Positions 28,732 through 37,132 of a stretch of 64,000 nucleotides of DNA are shown here, one piece after another. This DNA is from Pseudomonas sp. CFBP13508 (GTDB taxonomy: Bacteria > Pseudomonadota > Gammaproteobacteria > Pseudomonadales > Pseudomonadaceae). The notes beneath the pieces are model-generated. The model was not told where the DNA came from. It did not search any database and was given only the letters and a program-made list of their open reading frames with translations. Location of the stretch: NCBI RefSeq assembly GCF_005233515.1, contig NZ_QFZZ01000004.1, forward strand, positions 196,644 to 260,643. Reading direction: 5' to 3'. Position 1 is the first letter of the stretch. Each line of letters opens with the position of its first letter. Position numbers and translations under genes: made by a program.

Positions 28732-30120
28732 CTAGTGCTCGGCGCGGTTGATCAGCCAGTCGAGCAACAGGCTGTCGCGCACGGGCTCTGATTCGCGCTC
28801 CGGTGGCTGGTGCGCGTGGCCGAGGCACAGAATCGGTCGGTCCGGATCGCTGTCGAGGAAACTCACCCACACTTCGCTGCCGGCCCGTGGCAATTGGTCG
28901 ACGGCGACGGCGCCGTTGATTCGACTCATGGCAATCGGCAGCCACAAGGCGCCGCTGTCGGATTTACCCTCAGCAGGCCACAAGCTCACAGCGAGGCAGC
29001 CGTTTTCGTCCAGTTGCGCGGGTTGCCCGGGCGCACCCGCCACTTGCGCAAGGTGGTAGCCGGCGATATTCGGACGTGATTGTTTGAGTGGCGGACGGAA
29101 GTCGGTCGACCACGGTAGCGCGGTGAAGTCGTTGTGATAACGGTGTACGGTTGGCGTCGGATCAAGGATCGAAGGGTGCTGACCGTGGTGGCGCACGGCG
29201 CTGATCAACCATTGTTCGTTGAAATGATGGATCGGATGCTCTGCCACAAGCAGCAATCGGCCGCTGAGCAAATCGCTGCAATCACTGCGCCCGTGGATGG
29301 TGCGCAGTTGGCAGCGTTGGCGTTGCAAATGCCGCCGGCTGCGTTGCTCGGCGTACAGGCGCTCCGGTGATCGCGCTGGCATCGCCGGCTCTGTCGAGAC
29401 TTCGTTGGCTGCGTCGATACTGGCGGTCGGCTGACCGCGATTGCGCACTACATGCAGCACCGGCACCGGCGCCGCGCGATGCTGTTGATACAGAGTGCTG
29501 ACGCAGGGCGATGGCGGTTGCGCATCGGCGTTGAAAGGTATTTCGACCGGTTCCTGCGGCAGGCTCAGGCTGTCGTCGGCGAACACTGCGACATGTCCGT
29601 CCGGCCCGTGTTCGAAGTGATAGTGGATGCCTTCTTCTTCGCAAAGCCGCTGCAGCAGGGCCAGATCGCTTTCTTCGTACTGAACGCAAAACGCCCTTGC
29701 CGGGTAGTGACCGACGCTCATTTCGATGCGATAGCTATGTGCCGGCAGGGCATGTTCTTCGAGCAGTTGTTGAATGATCTGCGGCGTACTCAGATGGGTA
29801 AACACGCGTCGGTTATGCGTTTGCGCCAGTTGTTGCAGATGCGGCACCAGAATCAGTCGATAGCCGACCCGATGGGTGCCGCGGTGTTCGCAGCTGGCGC
29901 TGGAAATGACCCCATGGAAACCGTGCTGCTCACTCAGCCGCAAAAACGCCGGCCGTTGCAAAAAGGCGCCCGGGACGATGGCCGGGGCGAGGCCGAGTAC
30001 TTCGATGTCGAAACGGTAGGGCTGGTTGAGCGCTTCCTCGCCGCGAAAACGCACCACCGGCAGGCGCAATCCGCTGTCGGTCAGCGTTAGGGTGAAGGGA
30101 CTTTCCTTGTCATTGAGCAT
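28732..30120 (-). CDS. vgrG: Type VI secretion VgrG protein, short orphan form
   Basis: 462 residues. The N-terminal gp27-like region opens FTLTLTDSGLRLPVV and contains EALNQPYRFDIEV; the gp5 OB-fold ends with GSEVWVSFLDSDPDRPILCLG. The long C-terminal needle and any toxin extension found in typical VgrG proteins (600-800 residues) are absent, because the chain stops some 30 residues after the OB fold. No hcp, PAAR, effector or immunity gene lies beside it. It is an orphan spike component or a domesticated remnant. Confidence 0.85.
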   Translation of the reverse strand: MLNDKESPFTLTLTDSGLRLPVVRFRGEEALNQPYRFDIEVLGLAPAIVPGAFLQRPAFLRLSEQHGFHGVISSASCEHRGTHRVGYRLILVPHLQQLAQTHNRRVFTHLSTPQIIQQLLEEHALPAHSYRIEMSVGHYPARAFCVQYEESDLALLQRLCEEEGIHYHFEHGPDGHVAVFADDSLSLPQEPVEIPFNADAQPPSPCVSTLYQQHRAAPVPVLHVVRNRGQPTASIDAANEVSTEPAMPARSPERLYAEQRSRRHLQRQRCQLRTIHGRSDCSDLLSGRLLLVAEHPIHHFNEQWLISAVRHHGQHPSILDPTPTVHRYHNDFTALPWSTDFRPPLKQSRPNIAGYHLAQVAGAPGQPAQLDENGCLAVSLWPAEGKSDSGALWLPIAMSRINGAVAVDQLPRAGSEVWVSFLDSDPDRPILCLGHAHQPPERESEPVRDSLLLDWLINRAEH

Positions 30121-30341
30121 TCGAGCAGGCCCTGTCAGGCGATACGGGGTTTCAAGGGTACGAAACCGTCGGGCTGAATGGTCATGTCAAAGGTGCTTTT
30201 CAGAATTCCCCTACATGCTTTGGTGAAGATGTCGATTCCGCCGGCGATTTTTTTGGTCGATTGCCGACTTTAGGCCGTATAAACTTGCCGCCACGCGTCG
30301 GCCAATAGATGTCTCGGCGCCACAGATCAAGAGAGTGAGTA

Positions 30342-31046
30342 ATGGGCGCACAGTGGAAGGTTAAACACAAAGAAGCGGCAGCCAACGCCAAAGGGAAGAT
30401 CTTCGGCAAACTGGTGAAGGAAATCACCATTGCTGCGCGCAACGGTGCCGATACCGCCACCAACGCACACCTGCGTCTGGTGGTCGAACAGGCGAAGAAA
30501 GCCTCGATGCCAAAAGAAACCCTCGATCGCGCGATCAAGAAAGGCGCCGGTCTGCTGGGTGAAACCGTGCAATACCATCGCGTGACCTACGAAGGCTTCG
30601 CGCCGCATCAGGTGCCGCTGATCGTCGAATGCGTCACCGACAACATCAACCGCACCGTCGCGGAAATCCGCGTGGCGTTCCGCAAGGGCCAGTTGGGCGC
30701 TTCCGGTTCGGTGGCGTGGATGTTCAACCACGTCGGCATGATCGAAGCCTCGCCGGACAGCCCGGATGCCGATCCGGAAATGGCCGCGATCGAAGCCGGC
30801 GCCCAGGATTTCGAACCGGGTGAAGAGGGCGCGACGCTGTTCCTCACCGACCCGACCGACCTCGACGCTGTGCAGAAAGCCCTGCCTGAACAAGGTTTCA
30901 CCGTGTTGTCGGCGAAACTCGGCTACCAGCCGAAGAACCCGGTCAGCGGCTTGAGCGACGAGCAGATGGCTGAAGTCGAAGCGTTCCTTGAAGGCCTCGA
31001 CAACCATGATGACGTGCAGGACATGTTTGTTGGTCTGGCTGGCTGA
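30342..31046 (+). CDS. YebC/PmpR-family protein
   Basis: 234 residues. The N-terminus [32 protein letters not shown] and the stretch [14 protein letters not shown] fit the YebC fold, known as a DNA-binding regulator (PmpR) in P. aeruginosa and more recently linked to relief of ribosome stalling. It resembles the YeeN branch rather than the yebC gene beside ruvC. It stands alone after a 221-base gap. No operator is recognised. Confidence 0.85.
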   Translation: MGAQWKVKHKEAAANAKGKIFGKLVKEITIAARNGADTATNAHLRLVVEQAKKASMPKETLDRAIKKGAGLLGETVQYHRVTYEGFAPHQVPLIVECVTDNINRTVAEIRVAFRKGQLGASGSVAWMFNHVGMIEASPDSPDADPEMAAIEAGAQDFEPGEEGATLFLTDPTDLDAVQKALPEQGFTVLSAKLGYQPKNPVSGLSDEQMAEVEAFLEGLDNHDDVQDMFVGLAG

Positions 31047-31069
31047 TCTGTCGCGCCAGTAATGACCTC

Positions 31070-31134
31070 TTCGCGAGCAGGCTCGCTCCCACATTTGAAA
31101 TACATTCCATTGTGGGAGCGAGCCTGCTCGCGAA
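31070..31134. repeat. REP pair (type B), copy 5
   Basis: Outward-facing pair between the convergent yebC-like and kinase genes. Confidence 0.92.
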
Positions 31135-31148
31135 TGACTGCGCAGCGG

Positions 31149-32462
31149 TCAAAGATTCTCCAGCACCTCGATCACTTCACTGAACCCCGGCCGCCCCAGC
31201 ACATCGGCCTGACAGCAACGTCGCTCCAGCGCCTGCAGTTGCGCGCGCCGCTCCGTACTCAATCCTGAGTCGACACGCTCCAGCAATTCCCCCAACAACA
31301 CACCGAACGCACGGACTTCCAGGCGCTGCAATGCGCGCGTCTGCACATCATCGCCGGTGGCATGAAACGACGCCGCGCCGAAATCCCCGAGCAGACAATC
31401 GCCGCGATCGTTCAACAGAATGTTGTGGCCATACAGATCGCCGTGGGTGATGCCTTGGCGGTGCAGGTGCTCGGCCGCTGAGGCGATGCCTTTGGCGACG
31501 CGCAGGGCGACCTCGGCGGGGAACCGGCAACCTTCGGCATAAACATCCCGCGAGCACGAGTCCAGGCTGGGCAAACCGGCGAGATTGCCGAAGCTCGGAT
31601 CAATCAGTTGCATCACCAGCCCCTGCTGTTGGTCGGGATGGCCGCTGATGCGCCCTTCGACGCGGATCAGGTTCGGGTGCAAGCCTGCGGTGATGCAGGC
31701 GTTCATCTCATGCAACGGCGAGCCGTCGCTGGTCATCTCGCCTTTGTACAGCTTCACCGCAACCGCCTGCGCCGTGCCGTCGTCGCGCTGCCAGACTGCC
31801 CGGGAAATCACCCCGGAAGCGCCTTCGCCCAGTTGCTGCTCCAGGCGCAGCGCCGACCAGTCGATCAGCGGCGTGGCCTCAAGTGCAGCGGCATCGGCTT
31901 CGGTCTCCAGCGGATTGCCGGCGTAGGCCAGCCAGGTCAGGCTCGGCAAGGTCAGCAACCACTGCGGCAGTTCGCTGAGCTGATTGGCAGCGATGCGGAG
32001 CAATTCCAGCCGATGGCAGTGACGCAGGGAGTCTGGCAGCGATTGCAGGCGATTGCCGGCGAGCATGAGCTTCTGCAAAGCGGGGCGTTCACCGAGTTCG
32101 CTGGGCAGGCTTTCGATGCGGTTATCGGTGAGGATCAGCCAGCGCAGCTGCGGCGGCAGGGCGGCACCGGGCACAGTGACGATGCGGTTGGCCTTGAAGC
32201 CGACCATGGTCAGCGCGGTGCACTGGCCGAGGCACGCCGGCAGTTCGCTGAACTGGTTGTCGGAGCAGAACAGCACGCGCAGGCGGGTCAGGCGGTGCAG
32301 GTCAGCGGGCAGGCTGGATAACGCGTTGCCGCTGAGGTTGAGCACTTCCAGCGTGTCGGCCAGTTGGAAAACTTCGCGGGGGAATTCAGTCAGCCCGCAA
32401 GACAGGTCGAGGCGGGTAATGCCTGACAGCTCGCCGGCGCGCAGTTGAGCAAGGGTGTGCAT
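31149..32462 (-). CDS. Leucine-rich-repeat protein kinase
   Basis: 437 residues from ATG 32462 (MHTLAQLRAG). About residues 15-215 are leucine-rich repeats (LEVLNLSGNALSSLPADL; LRWLILTDNRIESLPSEL; LQKLMLAGNRLQSLPDSL). A eukaryotic-like kinase domain follows: glycine loop LGEGASGVISRA, lysine in AVAVKLYKG, catalytic loop HGDLYGHNILLN and magnesium loop GDFGAAS. All key residues are kept. Substrate unknown. The start is uncertain; ATG 32519 is possible, and further extension runs into a REP element. Stands alone. Confidence 0.8.
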   Translation of the reverse strand: MHTLAQLRAGELSGITRLDLSCGLTEFPREVFQLADTLEVLNLSGNALSSLPADLHRLTRLRVLFCSDNQFSELPACLGQCTALTMVGFKANRIVTVPGAALPPQLRWLILTDNRIESLPSELGERPALQKLMLAGNRLQSLPDSLRHCHRLELLRIAANQLSELPQWLLTLPSLTWLAYAGNPLETEADAAALEATPLIDWSALRLEQQLGEGASGVISRAVWQRDDGTAQAVAVKLYKGEMTSDGSPLHEMNACITAGLHPNLIRVEGRISGHPDQQQGLVMQLIDPSFGNLAGLPSLDSCSRDVYAEGCRFPAEVALRVAKGIASAAEHLHRQGITHGDLYGHNILLNDRGDCLLGDFGAASFHATGDDVQTRALQRLEVRAFGVLLGELLERVDSGLSTERRAQLQALERRCCQADVLGRPGFSEVIEVLENL

Positions 32463-32569
32463 GTCTGGTTTCGCTATTGATCGGTGGAGCGACGCGGGGG
32501 CGCTGGGAATGGGCGACATGATAGCGGTAAAGCGGATGCTGAACGGATTTTGAGTTGTCCCGGGACCTT

Positions 32570-32656
32570 GTGGGAGCGAGCCTGCTCGCGAAAGCGGTGT
32601 ATCAGTTAAATGAATTCTGACTGACATACCGCTTTCGCGAGCAGGCTCGCTCCCAC
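32570..32656. repeat. REP pair (type A), copy 6
   Basis: Inward-facing pair between the kinase and zapE genes, immediately after the zapE stop. Confidence 0.92.
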
Positions 32657-32669
32657 AGGGTTCAGGGTG

Positions 32670-33800
32670 TCAGTTGGGTTCGTGGATTTCCTGCAATTGC
32701 CCCAACCGGCTGCGCGTGCGCGCCAGGTCAATGGCGTGACCTTCCAGACTCTGACCCAGCGGCAACTGGCCGAGCAGGGTCAGGTGTTTGTCCTGATCGT
32801 AGAGCACGTCGATCAGATTGATGAAGCGCTGCTGCACGGCGATCGGACACTCGCCGAGCTGCGGCAGGTCATCGATGATCCACTGCTCGAAACGCTGGCA
32901 CAGTTGCAGATAATCCATCACTGCTGTTGGCTGTTCACACAAATCGTTGAAGGTGACCGCGACTCGCCGGCCTTGGCAAAAACGGGCCTGAAGCTGGCGC
33001 TTGCCAACTTCGAGGGCCAGGGCAGGCGCGTCGGCTGGTGGCAGGTCCAGAGTCTGACGTTGAGCTGCCGTCGCCGGCCAAACGTAATGTCCTTGGGTAA
33101 ACACTTGATGCGTGTGCTGGCGGTTGAGTGTGCGGTAGTCGTGGGCGCCGCCGACTTCCATCACTTGCATGCGCGTGTTGATCAGCTCGATCACCGGTTT
33201 GAAGCGCGCGTGATACAGCGGATTGGGCAGCAGGCCCTCGGGTGCATAGTTGGAGGTCACCAGCAGCATGATCTGCCGTTTGAACAGGGCCTTGAACAGT
33301 CGCGTGATCAGCATCGCGTCGCCGATGTCATGCACGTGAAATTCGTCGAAACACAGCACCTGGCAATCTTCCAGCAGTTCGTCCAAGGTGATTTCCAGCG
33401 CGTCTTCCTCCTGGCGATGACGGAACATGCCGTCGTGCAACCGAGCGAAGAACTGATGGAAATGCAGGCGGCGTTTGCGCGTGATCGGCAGTGCCTGGAA
33501 GAAACCGTCGAGCAACCAGCTCTTGCCGCGCCCGACGGCGCCGTAAAGATACAGGCTCGGCGGGGTGTGGCCGCTGTCGCCGAGCAGCACGCTGGCTTGC
33601 TGCGCCATGCAGTCGATGACTTGCTGCTGACTGCGGCTGAGGGTGTAACCCTGACTGTGGGCCTTGTCGCGGAAGTAATCGCGGATGCTCGCGGCATGAG
33701 CATCGTGCCCGGCGCTGGCGGGAAGGCCTTTGCCGAACAGGCGGCGCAGCAACGGCCAGCGTTGGCTCAGTCGTGATCGTTTCGGCGGTCGGGCGGGCAC
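32670..33800 (-). CDS. zapE: Cell division ATPase ZapE (AFG1 family)
   Basis: 376 residues, matching the 375 of E. coli ZapE. P-loop ATPase that modulates the FtsZ ring. Walker A GAVGRGKSWL and Walker B VLCFDEFHVHD are clear. The start is GTG 33800 with AGGAG 10 bases upstream; an open frame continues further but only through an intergenic repeat. Another zapE-like copy elsewhere in the genome cannot be excluded, since Pseudomonas often carry two. Confidence 0.9.
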   Translation of the reverse strand: MPARPPKRSRLSQRWPLLRRLFGKGLPASAGHDAHAASIRDYFRDKAHSQGYTLSRSQQQVIDCMAQQASVLLGDSGHTPPSLYLYGAVGRGKSWLLDGFFQALPITRKRRLHFHQFFARLHDGMFRHRQEEDALEITLDELLEDCQVLCFDEFHVHDIGDAMLITRLFKALFKRQIMLLVTSNYAPEGLLPNPLYHARFKPVIELINTRMQVMEVGGAHDYRTLNRQHTHQVFTQGHYVWPATAAQRQTLDLPPADAPALALEVGKRQLQARFCQGRRVAVTFNDLCEQPTAVMDYLQLCQRFEQWIIDDLPQLGECPIAVQQRFINLIDVLYDQDKHLTLLGQLPLGQSLEGHAIDLARTRSRLGQLQEIHEPN

Positions 33801-33906
33801 GCGGGAAAGGCTCCTGTTTGATTGGGCGAGCTCCACCGGGAGCGCGGTGGCCCAAGTGTAACCAGAGCTCAGGGGCTGGCTCCATGAAATATGTGCACGT
33901 TCCCCT

Positions 33907-33997
33907 GTAGGAGCTGACGAGTGCAACGAGGCTGCGATCTTTTGATCCTGGGTTGCCACCAACAGATCGCAGCCTCGTTGCACTCGTCAGCTCCTGC
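33907..33997. repeat. REP-like inverted pair of a second family
   Basis: GTAGGAGCTGACGAGTGCAA with CGAGGCTGCGATCT is mirrored by AGATCGCAGCCTCG with TTGCACTCGTCAGCTCCTGC. The arms of about 38 bp are nearly perfect. It sits between zapE and the anti-sigma gene and differs in sequence from the main REP family. Confidence 0.85.
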
Positions 33998-34009
33998 AAG
34001 AGGCGGATT

Positions 34010-34765
34010 TCAGAACGGTGGCGATTGCTTGAGCAACTCTGCTGCCGGCGAGTCGGTCGGGCTGACCACCGCATAGTTGTAGCCCGGCCCTGACCAGTAA
34101 TCGGCCTGCAGATCGCCATCGCTGCGCGAGCCACGCGGCAGCAGGGTGTTTTTCGGCCCCGGTGGACGCAGGTAAAAGCTCACTTTGTGACCGCTGCCAT
34201 CCTCATACATCACCATCGCCGCCGCGCCTTCATCGGTGCTGAGCAAGCGCCCGCTGACCGGCTCGAATCCGGCAGCTTTCAAGTCCGGCAAGCGCCCGGC
34301 ACCGCTGAAGTAGCGGTCGAGCCAACGCTGCATGTCGCCGTCGCTGTCGACCTTGTAATCGGCGGGCAGTACGCCTTGCTGGGCGATCAGGCGATAGGCT
34401 TGCAACGCGTCAGTCATCGGCAATTGCGCAGGGCGCGCCAGGGTCATTTCCCGCGCCTGCCAGCCACTGAAACCGCCAATGCTCACGGCAATCAGCAACA
34501 CCGCCGCGCTGGCCAGGTGGCGACGGGACTGCTGGCGGCGGCGCTGGCGAATCATCATCGGGTCGAGCGCCGGATTGGCCGGTTGCTGCAACGCGCCACT
34601 CAGCGCTGCGCGCAACTGTTGGGCATCGCGTTGCCAGGCGCGCACCTGCGCCGCTTCTTCGGGGTGGCTGGCCAGCCAGGTCTCGAGTACGCGCCGATCG
34701 GCGTCGCTGAGCTGGTGGTCGACGTAGGCGTGCAAATCACGTTCGCTGGGAGGCAGGCTGATCAT
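34010..34765 (-). CDS. Anti-sigma factor, single-pass membrane protein
   Basis: 251 residues. The cytoplasmic N-terminus LHAYVDHQLSDADRRVLETWLASHPE is the usual sigma-binding helix bundle but has no zinc cysteines. One membrane helix (HLASAAVLLIAVSIGGFSGW, about 83-102) leads to a periplasmic domain of about 145 residues. Its ATG overlaps the sigma gene stop by 4 bases, so the two are translationally coupled. It should hold the partner sigma factor inactive until an unknown, probably oxidative or envelope, signal. Confidence 0.85.
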   Translation of the reverse strand: MISLPPSERDLHAYVDHQLSDADRRVLETWLASHPEEAAQVRAWQRDAQQLRAALSGALQQPANPALDPMMIRQRRRQQSRRHLASAAVLLIAVSIGGFSGWQAREMTLARPAQLPMTDALQAYRLIAQQGVLPADYKVDSDGDMQRWLDRYFSGAGRLPDLKAAGFEPVSGRLLSTDEGAAAMVMYEDGSGHKVSFYLRPPGPKNTLLPRGSRSDGDLQADYWSGPGYNYAVVSPTDSPAAELLKQSPPF

Positions 34766-35268
34766 TTGAGTATCCGCAAGGAAGGGCTGCTGATTTCGCC
34801 GTCGCTGAGTTGGCGCAAGGCCTGGCGGGCGCGGGACAGGCGCGACATCACGGTGCCGATCGGGGCGCCGAGGATCTCGGCGACCTCTTTATAGGACAGG
34901 CCTTCCACCGAGACCATCAGCAGCAGAGCGCGCTGTTCGGTGGGCAGGCGTTCGAAGGCTTGCAGGGTCGACTGGGCAATCACGGTGCGTTCCACCGAGG
35001 GTTCGGCATCGTCGCGACCGGTGAAAAATTCCAGCATCCGCGCATAGCGCCGCGAACGACGGTGCGCGTCGAGAAATTGCCGATAGAGGATCGCAAACAG
35101 CCAGGCGCGCAGGTCGCCCTCAGCGCGTTTCTCGCCCCAGGCCGACAGCGCCCGCTCGAGGCTGGCCTGGACCAGATCGTCAGCGCTGCTGCTGTTGCGC
35201 GTCAACGACACGGCGAAGCGGCGCAATCTGGGAATGATTTCTCTCAACTGTTCGTCGAATTCGCTCAT
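34762..35268 (-). CDS. ECF RNA polymerase sigma factor
   Basis: 168 residues from ATG 35268. Region 2 reads DDLVQASLERALSAW and RAWLFAILYRQFLDAHR; region 4 reads FERLPTEQRALLLMVSVEGLSYKEVAEILGAPIGTVMSRLSRAR in two pieces of the usual length. A longer upstream frame overlaps the divergent operon and is rejected. The gene lies under a promoter (35302-35328) that matches the one before the divergent srpA operon, so self-activation is likely. Confidence 0.9.
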   Translation of the reverse strand: MSEFDEQLREIIPRLRRFAVSLTRNSSSADDLVQASLERALSAWGEKRAEGDLRAWLFAILYRQFLDAHRRSRRYARMLEFFTGRDDAEPSVERTVIAQSTLQAFERLPTEQRALLLMVSVEGLSYKEVAEILGAPIGTVMSRLSRARQALRQLSDGEISSPSLRILK

Positions 35269-35301
35269 GAATTTCTGCTGGTCGCTACGCTGTGGACTAG
35301 G

Positions 35302-35328
35302 AAGACGCCCGTCAGCGCAGGTTATTCC
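35302..35328 (-). promoter_or_regulatory. ECF-type promoter of the sigma/anti-sigma operon
   Basis: On the minus strand GGAATAA (35328-35322) and CGTCTT (35307-35302) are separated by 14 bases. The sigma start codon is 34 bases downstream. Confidence 0.75.
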
Positions 35329-35356
35329 CCGTGCGCAAAAATAAATACCGCGCCGT

Positions 35357-35383
35357 GGAATAAACCCGGACGGGGTGCGTCTT
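35357..35383 (+). promoter_or_regulatory. ECF-type promoter of the srpA operon
   Basis: GGAATAA (35357-35363) and CGTCTT (35378-35383) with the same 14-base spacer as the opposing promoter, about 42 bases before the srpA start. Confidence 0.75.
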
Positions 35384-35424
35384 GCTGACTCTTTCCACTT
35401 GTGGCCGATGGCCTGGAGATATTC

Positions 35425-36531
35425 ATGGTTGATCGCTCGTCCCCCAACGCTGCACCGCCCGGCAGGCCGCCGCGCCAGCCACTGAGCGCCGCGAGCCTGG
35501 TTTTTCGCCTGGGCGGCATTGCCGTGATTGTCGCCGCCGTGGCCGGGGCGTTTGCCTACGTGCATGGCAACCTTGACCCACAACGATTGACGCCAAAAGC
35601 GTTGGTCGATGTGCTGGAAAAGAACAACGGCGTGCATCCCGGTTTCCGTCGCAATCACGCCAAGGGTGTCTGCGTGATCGGCCATTTCGAAAGCAGCGGC
35701 GAGGCGCGCGCGTTCTCCACCGCGCAAGTGTTCAATCTGCCGCAGACGCCGGTGGTGGGGCGTTTCGCCTTGCCGGCCGGCAATCCCTATGCGCCGGACA
35801 GCGCCGTGCCAATCCGCAGCCTGGCGCTGCGCTTCACCCAAGCGAACGGTCAGCAATGGCGCACCGGCATGAACAGCATGCCGGTGTTCCCGGTGGGCAC
35901 GCCTGAAGCGTTCTACCAATTGCAGCAGGCGCAGTCGCCGGATCCAGCCACCGGCAAGCCCGACCCGACGAAGGTGCCGGCGTTCTTCGCTGCACACCCG
36001 GAAGCCGTGCCGTTCTTGACGTGGGTGAAGACCGCCAAGCCTTCGGCCAGCTACGCGACCGAAACCTATAACAGCATCAATGCGTTCTATCTGGTCGATG
36101 GCAACGGTAAAAAGCAGGCCGTGCGCTGGAGCATGACCCCGTTGGCGCAGGACGCAACAGGTGCCACGGCCCCTGAAGGCGCGGACTTTCTCGAGAAGGA
36201 TCTGGTGCAACGCCTGGCCGCCGCACCATTGCGCTTCCAGTTGAACATCACCCTGGCCAACGCCGACGACCCGGTCAACGATGCCAGCAAGACCTGGCCC
36301 GCAAATCGCAAAGTGCTGAACGCCGGGACGTTGGTGCTGGAGAAAACCCAGCCACAGCTCAGCGGTGAATGCCGCGACATCAACTACGACCCGCTGGTGC
36401 TGCCGGCCGGGATTCAAGGCTCGGCAGATCCACTGCTGGCCGCGCGTTCTGCCGGCTATGCCGATTCCTACCTGCGTCGCACCAGCGAAGTCAGCCAGTT
36501 GCCCGCCGCCAAACAGGAGGCTCGTCCATGA
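35425..36531 (+). CDS. srpA: Catalase-family haem peroxidase, SrpA-like
   Basis: 368 residues. An N-terminal membrane anchor (VFRLGGIAVIVAAVAGAFAYV, about 28-48) is followed by a minimal catalase domain: distal region GVHPGFRRNHAKGVCVIG with the histidine, and a C-terminal ARSAGYADSYLRR carrying the probable haem-ligand tyrosine. Far shorter than true catalases (about 480), as is usual for this periplasmic peroxidase group. GGAGATATTC precedes ATG 35425. Coupled by an ATGA overlap to a cytochrome b561, its likely electron donor. Confidence 0.88.
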   Translation: MVDRSSPNAAPPGRPPRQPLSAASLVFRLGGIAVIVAAVAGAFAYVHGNLDPQRLTPKALVDVLEKNNGVHPGFRRNHAKGVCVIGHFESSGEARAFSTAQVFNLPQTPVVGRFALPAGNPYAPDSAVPIRSLALRFTQANGQQWRTGMNSMPVFPVGTPEAFYQLQQAQSPDPATGKPDPTKVPAFFAAHPEAVPFLTWVKTAKPSASYATETYNSINAFYLVDGNGKKQAVRWSMTPLAQDATGATAPEGADFLEKDLVQRLAAAPLRFQLNITLANADDPVNDASKTWPANRKVLNAGTLVLEKTQPQLSGECRDINYDPLVLPAGIQGSADPLLAARSAGYADSYLRRTSEVSQLPAAKQEARP

Positions 36532-37073
36532 ACAAGCAACCGACGCATTTCGTTTTGCTGGCGCGCCTGCTGCACTGGCTGATGGCGCTGATGATCATCG
36601 CCATGCTGTTTATCGGCGCGGGGATGGTCACTTCGGTGTCGTCTCGCCATGAATGGCTGATTCATCTGCACAAGCCGCTGGGCATCGCGATTCTGGCGCT
36701 GGTGATCGTGCGCCTGCTGGTGCGCTTCACCACGCGTCAGCCGCCGTTGCCGGATGATCTGCCGGGCTGGCAGGTGCTGGCGGCCAAGGCTTCCCACGTC
36801 TTGTTGTATGCGTTGATGCTGGTGTTGCCGCTGCTTGGCTGGGGGATGATCAGTGCCTCGGGCGAACCGGTGATGCTCACGGCGTCGCTGCATCTGCCGT
36901 CGATTGTGCCGGCCGATGCGCAACTGTTTGCGTTGCTGCGCAAGTCGCACGGCTATCTGGCCTATCTGCTGTTTCTGACGGTGCTGCTGCACCTGGCGGC
37001 GGCGCTGTTTCATGGCTGGGTGCGTCGTGACGAAGTGCTCGACAGCATGTTGCGCGGGCGTGATCGCGGCTGA
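36528..37073 (+). CDS. Cytochrome b561, partner of SrpA
   Basis: 181 residues with four membrane helices. Haem-ligand histidines lie in RLLHWLMALM, HLHKPLGIA, KASHVLLYAL and VLLHLAAALFHGW. Its start overlaps the srpA stop by 4 bases. A quinol-to-peroxidase electron path in the inner membrane is inferred. Ends at a strong hairpin. Confidence 0.88.
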   Translation: MNKQPTHFVLLARLLHWLMALMIIAMLFIGAGMVTSVSSRHEWLIHLHKPLGIAILALVIVRLLVRFTTRQPPLPDDLPGWQVLAAKASHVLLYALMLVLPLLGWGMISASGEPVMLTASLHLPSIVPADAQLFALLRKSHGYLAYLLFLTVLLHLAAALFHGWVRRDEVLDSMLRGRDRG

Positions 37074-37083
37074 GCCGTTAAAG

Positions 37084-37113
37084 CAAAAGATCGCAGACAG
37101 GCTGCGATCTTTT
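37084..37113. terminator. Bidirectional terminator between cytochrome b561 and M14 peptidase
   Basis: AAAAGATCGCAG and CTGCGATCTTTT flank ACAGG. It serves both convergent genes. Confidence 0.88.
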
Positions 37114-37132
37114 GTCGTTACAGAGGAGGGGA

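Noticed and set aside
30121..30260. Short frame upstream of vgrG ending MTIQPDGFVPLKPRIA
   Set aside because: It is open for about 45 codons but only 16 follow an ATG, with no ribosome site. It could be a remnant of a gene once upstream of vgrG, but there is not enough to annotate.
33801..33983. N-terminal extension of zapE
   Set aside because: It runs through an inverted repeat, and the GTG at 33800 with AGGAG gives the normal family length.
34762..36417. 551-codon frame ending as the sigma factor
   Set aside because: The first 380 codons lie antisense to srpA and cross both promoters. Only the last 168 codons match an ECF sigma factor.
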